A DNA stretch of 29,044 bases, from assembly GCA_022704645.1 (NCBI GenBank), contig JAKJGA010000004.1, positions 1-29,044 of the forward strand. The letters run 5' to 3'. Below, in pieces: positions 7,185-12,600 of this stretch. The notes under the pieces were generated by a model. The model worked only from the letters and a program-made list of their open reading frames with translations. It was not told the DNA's origin and ran no database searches. Made by a program: the position numbers and the translations under genes. Positions within the stretch are counted from its first letter, which is position 1, and the number at the start of each line of letters is the position of its first letter. This stretch comes from Spirochaetota bacterium. Lineage in GTDB: Bacteria; Spirochaetota; UBA4802; JAFGJZ01.

Positions 7185-7291
7185 AGAGCTATTTATCTAA
7201 ATGTTTCAACAAATTCTTTCTAATAATGTCGGGTCGGGCTCTCCGCTTGTATCTTTTGCTCCGCAAAAGGATACCGCTTCGATCGCTAACG
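7149..7291 (-). repeat. 143-bp interspersed element, copy 3
   Basis: GGGCGTTCCCCTTT at the left, conserved 56-bp block at 7236-7291 at the right. Same subtype as 1757-1900. It sits at the 5' edge of Rhs module C and 28 bp from the post-immunity repeat at 7320. Confidence 0.75.
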
Positions 7292-7319
7292 AGCAAAGCA
7301 TACCATGAATCTCATCTGA

Positions 7320-7369
7320 GTGTCCAGATATTTGGAAACCTCAGTTTGATTTTGAATTGATTCTGGCAC
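7320..7369. repeat. 50-bp post-immunity repeat, copy 2
   Basis: Same as 1983-2032, with the right arm of the palindrome changed to TGGAAA. It lies 41 bp downstream of the immunity gene at 7411-7815. Confidence 0.7.
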
Positions 7370-7410
7370 TGGTACTTTAGCTGTATAAACTTTATTATAA
7401 ATAATATATT

Positions 7411-7815
7411 TTATTTCAATTTTATAATAACATCTTCCATTTTATTATTTTCATCAAAATAAATTAAAACATAACTATCTTTTAATTCATTGACAGAATT
7501 TTTCCTCCACATTTTCAAATAATAAGTCAAACATCTTCCTTTAGATGATTCATTCCATTTTTTACTTTTTCTGGCATTATTAGAATATGGTTCGCCTAAA
7601 TGTTCTATTACTTCTTGAATATCCATACCGTTTTTTAAATTATTAACTTTTATAATAAATTTTTCTATTTCAACATTCGATTTTTCAAAAAAGTATTGCT
7701 GATTACTAGCATTCTTTTCTTTCAAGTGTTTATTATTCTCATCCTTATCGTTTCCATACACAACTTGTCCTCCTAGCAAAAATAATATTCCTAAAACCAT
7801 TATTTTTTTTTGCAC
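7411..7815 (-). CDS. Putative immunity protein of cassette D, exported, BamE/SmpA-like fold
   Basis: 134 residues from a GTG at 7813-7815, preceded at four bases by a strong AGGGGGGG ribosome binding site. The signal peptide MQKKIMVLGILFLLGGQVVYG is followed by a charged linker. A C-terminal domain then reads LKNGMDIQEVIEHLGEPY, a basic stretch, CLTYYLKMWRK, and SYVLIYFDENNKMEDVIIKL. The pattern G-M-hydrophobic-EV-hydrophobic-LGEPY, then a tyrosine strand, then FD-N-K strand matches the SmpA/OmlA (BamE) and BLIP-like fold, which binds proteins in the periplasm. It begins 12 bp after the papain-like Rhs toxin at 7828-9012, so it is its likely inhibitor. The fold assignment is by eye. Confidence 0.65.
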   Translation of the reverse strand: MQKKIMVLGILFLLGGQVVYGNDKDENNKHLKEKNASNQQYFFEKSNVEIEKFIIKVNNLKNGMDIQEVIEHLGEPYSNNARKSKKWNESSKGRCLTYYLKMWRKNSVNELKDSYVLIYFDENNKMEDVIIKLK

Positions 7816-7827
7816 AAATCCCCCCCT

Positions 7828-9012
7828 TTATAATGGATCGTCCCTATAAATATCTTCTGTTTTATCAATAGTTTTTCGCTCTTCATGCCCTGCAGAAATC
7901 TCAGAAGGTTTGTGTTCTTTTGGTTTTAAAGATTCTGCTTTTTTTAAATCTAATCCAGCTTTAATGGATTTAGCATAATCTTCAACATCATTGGGTTTCC
8001 ATATAATATTCCAAGAAGCCATAAATGATGAATATTTATCACCGCCACCGGCAGCTAGTCCATCTGCAATTGTTGTAGAACAATTTTGCGAAAATGTTTT
8101 CCAATAATTATTTGTTTTAAAATCGTTCCACCATTTAAGTATTGCATCTTCATCTAAACCTTGTATATCTATTACAAAATCAGGTGAATGCTTCTCTTCC
8201 TCTTCATCTTGTTTGTATGTCCTCTTCTCATAAGCCTTTGCAGTATATATACTTTTAATCAATAAGTTGTATTCTATTATTGTATCCTTAGTATCTGTAT
8301 TTGGCCACCAACTTATATATTCACCATTATCCAACATCATTGAAGCATGTCCCCAATTCTGACCAGACAGAGAACCAGTAAATCGCCATATAAACACTTT
8401 AAGTCTACCATCCGGATCAATGTAATTTATTGGATCATTACCACAATATGAGTATAAGTTTAAATTACTCGGATTATAAACTCCTCCCTCACTACCTTTA
8501 CCAGCTAAATAGAGACTTAACGCTGGATCTACACTCAACCACATACCAGTTTTAGCATCTCGGTATCTGGCTCCGTGGTAGTACAACCCAGTTTCCGCAT
8601 CCTGTTCCTTTGAGGTAAACCTGAACTCTGTCTTATCCACAGTCGCCGCTTCATCATACAGTGTTTCGCCATAAGGCAAGTACTCTATCATCTCGAAAAA
8701 ATTACCTTTCTTATCAGTCACATAACTGCTTGATCCCAAATGATCCGGATGGAAATACATCGTATTCTGTTCAGTCATCGTTCCGCAGTTATTCTTCATG
8801 CTGACTGTGCTCGCGATTCTCTGATTGCCTGCGAATACGTGTTTCGAGATTACGGTTTTATTCCTGACGATATAGTTCGCGCTGATGTATTGAGTCTCTC
8901 CAAGTTCGCTCTTTTTGATTATTCGTTCTCCGTTTGCTTTTATTTCGGGCGTTGCGCTCGTCTTTTGTTTAGAAAGGAATATCAACACGGATTGATTAAA
9001 TTCTCCATTCAT
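7828..9012 (-). CDS. Orphan Rhs C-terminal module D with permuted papain-like toxin tip
   Basis: 394 codons. The first 25 residues (with KTSATPEIK) come mostly from the 145-bp element. Residues 26-163 are the shared core, and the boundary IDPDG is at 198-202. The tip (203-394) has NWGHASMMLDNGEYISWWP (His222) followed about 90 residues later by FSQNCSTTIADGLAAGGG (Cys311). The order His then Cys, with GHASM and NCST flanks, is that of circularly permuted papain/NlpC-like peptidases and amidases. The C-terminal 50 residues are charged and probably disordered. A cell-wall or lipoprotein target is plausible given the exported immunity protein. The ATG at 9010-9012 has no clear ribosome binding site. 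Confidence 0.7.
   Translation of the reverse strand: MNGEFNQSVLIFLSKQKTSATPEIKANGERIIKKSELGETQYISANYIVRNKTVISKHVFAGNQRIASTVSMKNNCGTMTEQNTMYFHPDHLGSSSYVTDKKGNFFEMIEYLPYGETLYDEAATVDKTEFRFTSKEQDAETGLYYHGARYRDAKTGMWLSVDPALSLYLAGKGSEGGVYNPSNLNLYSYCGNDPINYIDPDGRLKVFIWRFTGSLSGQNWGHASMMLDNGEYISWWPNTDTKDTIIEYNLLIKSIYTAKAYEKRTYKQDEEEEKHSPDFVIDIQGLDEDAILKWWNDFKTNNYWKTFSQNCSTTIADGLAAGGGDKYSSFMASWNIIWKPNDVEDYAKSIKAGLDLKKAESLKPKEHKPSEISAGHEERKTIDKTEDIYRDDPL
8524..8937 (-). repeat. Shared Rhs core segment, copy D
   Basis: Same core unit as at 1334-1744, with homology beginning at ANGERII. It carries small differences such as ISANY for VSANY. Confidence 0.85.
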
Positions 9013-9091
9013 TCAAAGATCTCATACTTGCGCCGCGCTCTCCGCTTGTATCTTTTGCTCCGCAAAAGGATACCGCTTCGATCGCTAACGC
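8947..9091 (-). repeat. 145-bp interspersed element, copy 4
   Basis: GGGCGTTGCGCTCG at the left, conserved 56-bp block at 9035-9090 at the right. Same subtype as 15-159. Here CTTGCG (9028-9033) and CGCAAG (9088-9093) form an extra inverted pair around the conserved block. Confidence 0.75.
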
Positions 9092-9117
9092 AAGATAGTG
9101 GAAATTGTCTCATCTTG

Positions 9118-9164
9118 GTGTCCAGATATTTGGACACCTCAGTTTGATTTCGCTTTGATTCCGG
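9118..9164. repeat. Post-immunity repeat, copy 3
   Basis: GTGTCCAGATATTTGGACAC followed by the same tail as at 1983-2032, ending ATTCCGG. It lies only 12 bp after the stop of the immunity gene at 9177-9761. Confidence 0.7.
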
Positions 9165-9176
9165 AAGCCCCAAAAA

Positions 9177-9761
9177 TCATAACCATCCCTTACTTAAAAA
9201 AGATATTACTCCTATTTTTCTTTCTACATCTCTTGAAAATGAAATAATCTTCTGGTCACCTTCTTTTTCAAATAATGCGTATACACTTATTCGAGCATTC
9301 TTTAAATCTTTCATTTTTTCTTCGTCATAATATATTGATATCCGAAAATGATCTGAATTTATTCCATCTTGTATAAATTTATCAATATTATCATATCTTA
9401 CAAAAGGGTATTTACCGTCATACAACAAACCATCTTCAATATACTTCTCTTTCGTTTCAATGTTCTCAATTGAACATTTTAAATTCTTCAACAAATATCC
9501 ATTTTTGGATGTAATACCTATTAGAAAAACCATTTTATTCATTAGAAAATCATTATATTCATCATTATCTTCCGCCTTCCATGACACATAATCGTTTTGT
9601 AAATAATCACATGATACCCCATAATTATATTCATGATCAATATCGCTATTTGATTTAATATAAAAAGTCTCACCATCTTGATCAACATAATTAACTGTCC
9701 TATGCATACATGAGGTTAAGGTGAATATGCTTAATAGAAATATAAATTGTATCAACTTCAT
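9177..9761 (-). CDS. Putative immunity lipoprotein of cassette E
   Basis: 194 residues from the ATG at 9759-9761, which has GGAG seven bases upstream. A longer frame exists (to 9917) but overlaps the Rhs toxin and would bury the signal peptide. MKLIQFIFLLSIFTLTSC is a type II signal peptide with lipobox LTSC, so the mature protein should be a lipoprotein starting at Cys18. The body (NYVDQDGETFYIKS, ISIYYDEEKMKDLKNARISV) is acidic and probably beta-rich; family not recognised. It begins 16 bp after the stop of the long Rhs gene, as expected for its immunity gene. Lipid anchoring places protection in the periplasm or outer envelope. Confidence 0.7.
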   Translation of the reverse strand: MKLIQFIFLLSIFTLTSCMHRTVNYVDQDGETFYIKSNSDIDHEYNYGVSCDYLQNDYVSWKAEDNDEYNDFLMNKMVFLIGITSKNGYLLKNLKCSIENIETKEKYIEDGLLYDGKYPFVRYDNIDKFIQDGINSDHFRISIYYDEEKMKDLKNARISVYALFEKEGDQKIISFSRDVERKIGVISFLSKGWL

Positions 9762-9777
9762 ATAATTTACTCCATTA

Positions 9778-11916
9778 TTAGAATGAAAATATAAATTTGG
9801 GTTCAGGTGTTTGAACTCTTCCATAATCATAAATAACATGTTCGCTATTATAAAGAAATCCTTCCTGGGGATTATTGGGATCCCAATGAATTTTTCCATT
9901 ATCAAGAAAGTGCACATTATCTATATACCAAAAACCTCGAGATTTATTCTTCATGATGTATTTATTATTTTTCCATCTTGCCGATGGTTTATCACTTTTT
10001 GGACCAACTCCATTAGGCAATTGATAATTCAATCTAGTAAAATATGGCATTGGATTATTATATATTGCAGTAATATAAGCATCACCTATTTGCTCAGCAA
10101 TTTCATATGCTCCAGTATCAATTAGATTGTTATATAGATTTTCAAGTTTGGGCGTATATGCCCATTCTGGATATCCAGGACGTGATTCTCTCTTCGGTGA
10201 TGTCCAACATATATTATCTTTATTTTGCTCACTGATCACTTTAACTTTTTCATTAAATTCAGCTGCACGCTTTTCATTTTGAGTTTGGGAGTATCCTTTA
10301 TAAGAAGGTTCTGCTTTTTTCCATCCAAACTCACCGCCTTTTACCGGAGTATCCTGTCCAGTTTCTCCACGCCTCGTGTTTCCTTTAGCATCTTCATAAT
10401 CATGCCCATCCGGATCATTAAACATAATTGTGTTACCATGACAGTACATATACATATTCTGTCCGGCGGAACTGAACAGTCCGTCTATTCTATCATCTGG
10501 CGTTAAGAATTTTCCTATCTTCGGATCGTAATATCTTGCATGGCAGTAATAGAATCCTGTTTCATCATCTTTCAAATGCCCGGTAAATCTAAATTCCGTC
10601 TTGTCCACCGTTGCTGCCTCATCGTACAATGTCTCACCATACGGTAGATATTCAATCATCTCAAAGAAGTTCCCCTTCTTATCAGTCACATAACTGCTCG
10701 ATCCCAGGTGATCCGGATGAAAATACATTGTATTCTGTTCAGTCATCGTTCCGCAGTTATTTTTCATGCTGACTGTGCTCGCGATTCTCTGATTTCCTGC
10801 GAATACGTGTTTACTTATAACCGTTTTGTTTCTGACGATATAGTTTGCACTTACGTACTGAGTCTCACCGAGTTCGCTCTTCTTTATTATTCGTTCTCCG
10901 TTTGCATCATATCTATAATCAGTTGTGTGGAAGCTGTCCGTCGTCTTTATTAGACGATTCTCGTCATCCCAGACTAATGTCATCGTGTTCTTCGTTTCGG
11001 CATTCTCTCTCTTTATCATGTTGCCGTTGTCGTCGTACGTAAATACCATCGCGCCTGCTTTCGTTACAGCGTGCGGCTGTTTTCCGCCGTATGTGTACGT
11101 ATCATCACAGCTCAAATTCGACTCGCCTCCGTTCACTGCCTGCGTCTTCGTGAGGATATTACCGATCGTGTCATAGGCATACTTGCTCTTATAGCTCACT
11201 ATATTCGGCCTCAGTATTCCTCCGGTCGTTCTCTCGACTTTTCCGCTTCCTTCTGTCAGTCTTCCGCTTGAATCATATTCGTATTCATGTACCGCGCGCT
11301 TCATACGTCCGTCAGTTCCGAGCATTTCGCTTTCTCTTTCTGTTACGTTTCCGGTCGCGTCGTATTCGTATTCTATCGTCTGAAGTATGCTTTTTGCGTT
11401 TCTCGTTTCAAGCCTCTTCAGTCTGTGATTTCTTTCATCATACTCATAGCTAGTACCGGTTCCGTTGCCGTAATCTATCTTTGTTCTCTGTCCGTTCAGA
11501 TTATATTTTATACCGCTAACATACGGATTTCCCTTACTGCTTCCGACTCCGCTCAGCTGTCCGCCTTTGTTATACCCGTATGTTACAATCTCTCCGTCAG
11601 GCAATTTCATCGTTTTCATACGTCCGAAATAGTCATAACTATACGAAGAATTATACTCCGTTTTCTTCCCGTCAAGTCCCTTTATTGTGCGCTTATGTTT
11701 GATTACATTTCCCATCCAGTCATAGCCGTACTCGTCTACGCAGTTTCCGCTTTCCGTCTTCACCAGTCTTCCGGCTCCGTTCATATCATCACTGCTGTTT
11801 CCGTACGTATATTTTACCGGTTCTCCGCCTCTATACGTCACCGCTACCAGTCTGCTGTTATCGTACACGTAGTTTATGGCGTATCCTTTAAAAAAAGAAA
11901 ACAGACTATTTCTCAA
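9778..11916 (-). CDS. N-terminally truncated Rhs protein E with YD repeats and toxin tip of unknown type
   Basis: 712 codons. Residues 12-330 hold tandem YD repeats (YDNSRLVAV, YGYDWMGNVI, YDYFGRM, YEYDATGNVT, YEYDSSGRLT, YAYDTIGNIL, FTYDDNGNMI). The core repeated in the orphans spans residues 330-445. The RHS-associated end is FYYCHARYYDPKIGKFLTPD, and the boundary NDPDG is at 500-504. The tip (505-712) contains WTSPKRESRPGYPEW and IHWDPNNPQEGFLYNSEH and has no known catalytic motif. Full Rhs proteins are usually much longer, with an N-terminal part for encapsulation and export; that part is absent here. The frame opens with a TTG directly behind a 12-T tract. The YD-repeat part is richer in GC than the tip, which is typical of Rhs genes. 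Confidence 0.8.
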   Translation of the reverse strand: MRNSLFSFFKGYAINYVYDNSRLVAVTYRGGEPVKYTYGNSSDDMNGAGRLVKTESGNCVDEYGYDWMGNVIKHKRTIKGLDGKKTEYNSSYSYDYFGRMKTMKLPDGEIVTYGYNKGGQLSGVGSSKGNPYVSGIKYNLNGQRTKIDYGNGTGTSYEYDERNHRLKRLETRNAKSILQTIEYEYDATGNVTERESEMLGTDGRMKRAVHEYEYDSSGRLTEGSGKVERTTGGILRPNIVSYKSKYAYDTIGNILTKTQAVNGGESNLSCDDTYTYGGKQPHAVTKAGAMVFTYDDNGNMIKRENAETKNTMTLVWDDENRLIKTTDSFHTTDYRYDANGERIIKKSELGETQYVSANYIVRNKTVISKHVFAGNQRIASTVSMKNNCGTMTEQNTMYFHPDHLGSSSYVTDKKGNFFEMIEYLPYGETLYDEAATVDKTEFRFTGHLKDDETGFYYCHARYYDPKIGKFLTPDDRIDGLFSSAGQNMYMYCHGNTIMFNDPDGHDYEDAKGNTRRGETGQDTPVKGGEFGWKKAEPSYKGYSQTQNEKRAAEFNEKVKVISEQNKDNICWTSPKRESRPGYPEWAYTPKLENLYNNLIDTGAYEIAEQIGDAYITAIYNNPMPYFTRLNYQLPNGVGPKSDKPSARWKNNKYIMKNKSRGFWYIDNVHFLDNGKIHWDPNNPQEGFLYNSEHVIYDYGRVQTPEPKFIFSF
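10582..10929 (-). repeat. Shared Rhs core segment, copy E (in the long Rhs gene)
   Basis: Encodes HTTDYRYDANGERII through TEFRFT with high identity to the orphan copies. After TEFRFT the long gene has GHLKDDETGFYYCHARYYDP where the orphans have SKEQDAETG, so homology ends there. It is the longest homologous stretch through which an orphan tip could recombine into the long gene. Confidence 0.85.
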
Positions 11917-11926
11917 AAAAAAAAAA
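11915..11926. repeat. 12-base A/T homopolymer at the start of the long Rhs gene
   Basis: Twelve A residues on the plus strand (T on the coding strand). An ATG at 11946-11948 leads ATG ATA TTG TTT CTG TTA ATT CTT TTT TTT TTT TGA. It is one base out of frame with the Rhs gene, and adding one T joins them. Confidence 0.7.
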
Positions 11927-11995
11927 GAATTAACAGAAACAATATCATCTTAATATAGCAGCGCTAAACAATAATATTCAGATTTATAATTTAAA

Positions 11996-12172
11996 CTAAA
12001 CCAAATAATTCTTAAATTTAATTGTCAATGTTTCTGAAATCGGAATATTAAAATAAACTGCATAGAAATTCTCTGCCTTACGCCAACGTATATCCATTCT
12101 GTTTTTGACTCGCATAGTCCTGCCGCACTGGGTGATATGTGAAAACCGATTGATATTTTTTGTAATTTTCAT
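11996..12172 (-). CDS. Small open frame of 58 codons, hypothetical or remnant
   Basis: Reads MKITKNINRFSHITQCGRTM, then RVKNRMDIRWRKAENFYAVY and a short hydrophilic tail, stopping with TAG. The text has protein-like composition with many basic and aromatic residues. There is no clear ribosome binding site, and an in-frame stop lies three codons upstream. It may be a small gene, the end of a decayed one, or chance. Family not recognised. Confidence 0.3.
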   Translation of the reverse strand: MKITKNINRFSHITQCGRTMRVKNRMDIRWRKAENFYAVYFNIPISETLTIKFKNYLV

Positions 12173-12309
12173 AATGCAGAATTACTTATGCGTTTTTGAT
12201 CATAGCGTAACGCAGGAATTTAAAAGGAAATAATATTATTCCGTTTTTAATATGAATGATAGGAGCATAAAAAGCACTTAGATAAAATAAGCATGATAGA
12301 AAATAAATA

Positions 12310-12330
12310 AAATTTGCTAAAGGCAAATTT
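12310..12330. repeat. Hairpin AAATTTGC/GCAAATTT
   Basis: Perfect 8-bp stem with a 5-base loop (TAAAG). First of a group of hairpins downstream of pyk. Confidence 0.4.
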
Positions 12331-12409
12331 ATCTCTGATCGTCGCGCACAGGATGATGAGCAGATTTTTTCTAAAGCATGTAATTATTGAGGATAATAAT
12401 ATTTAAAAC

Positions 12410-12426
12410 ATTCGGCGAAGCCGAAT
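12410..12426. repeat. Hairpin ATTCGGC-GAA-GCCGAAT
   Basis: Perfect 7-bp stem closed by the GC-GAA-GC motif, a known unusually stable mini-hairpin. Confidence 0.5.
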
Positions 12427-12441
12427 ACCAAATAAGCGCAG

Positions 12442-12476
12442 ACTATCGCAGACATTTCGAAGAAATGCGCGATAGT
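12442..12476. repeat. Bipartite hairpin with GAA loop
   Basis: Outer stem ACTATCGC/GCGATAGT (8 bp) and inner stem CATTTC-GAA-GAAATG (6 bp), separated by a small asymmetric bulge. Confidence 0.5.
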
Positions 12477-12506
12477 TCTGTCGCGACAAAAGCCAGGAGT
12501 GGGATC

Positions 12507-12549
12507 TCAAAGGGATGAGGAGCGGCGACTGAGCTCCTCGTCCCTTTGA
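12507..12549 (-). terminator. Long hairpin downstream of pyk, probable transcript end
   Basis: TCAAAGGGATGAGGAGC pairs with GCTCCTCGTCCCTTTGA over 17 positions with one T/G mismatch (a wobble in one RNA strand) and a 9-base loop. It starts about 46 bases after the pyk stop. No U-run follows, so it is not a standard intrinsic terminator, but a stem of this strength should stop or protect the message. Confidence 0.45.
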
Positions 12550-12555
12550 AAATTC

Positions 12556-12572
12556 TTGCATGATCCATGCAA
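12556..12572. repeat. Hairpin TTGCATG-ATC-CATGCAA
   Basis: Perfect 7-bp stem between the pyk stop and the long hairpin. It is followed on the plus strand by seven A residues. Confidence 0.4.
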
Positions 12573-12581
12573 AAAAAGATT

Positions 12582-12600
12582 TTTAAGGCGAAGCCTTAAA
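12582..12600. repeat. Hairpin TTTAAGGC-GAA-GCCTTAAA across the pyk stop codon
   Basis: Perfect 8-bp stem with the GAA triloop seen in the neighbouring hairpins. It includes the last codons and stop of pyk. Confidence 0.45.

Larger units (their letters stand above)
11917..12595. other. Gene-poor spacer between the Rhs array and pyk
   Basis: About 680 bp without a convincing long gene. It holds the possible leader start of the Rhs gene (11948), a 58-codon open frame (11996-12172) and a cluster of hairpins between 12310 and 12600. It marks the edge between accessory and core DNA. Confidence 0.6.

Noticed and set aside
15..9091. Regularly spaced repeats suggesting a CRISPR array
   Set aside because: The repeats are 143-145 bp or 50 bp and about 1.5-5.4 kb apart, with genes between them, and no Cas genes are present.
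9762..9917. Longer start of the immunity lipoprotein gene of cassette E
   Set aside because: It would overlap the Rhs toxin by about 140 bp and place 52 hydrophilic residues before a good lipoprotein signal; the ATG at 9761 has a ribosome binding site.
1550..10953. Recurrent plus-strand open frames beginning MIRMKIHRILFSHRSAV in every Rhs core copy
   Set aside because: They lie antisense to the well-supported Rhs core and repeat only because the core repeats; there is no ribosome binding site pattern or own family.
11287..11958. A 223-codon plus-strand frame opposite the YD repeats
   Set aside because: It is the shadow of the Rhs gene, whose YD repeats are clearly coding on the minus strand; its protein text is low in recognisable features.
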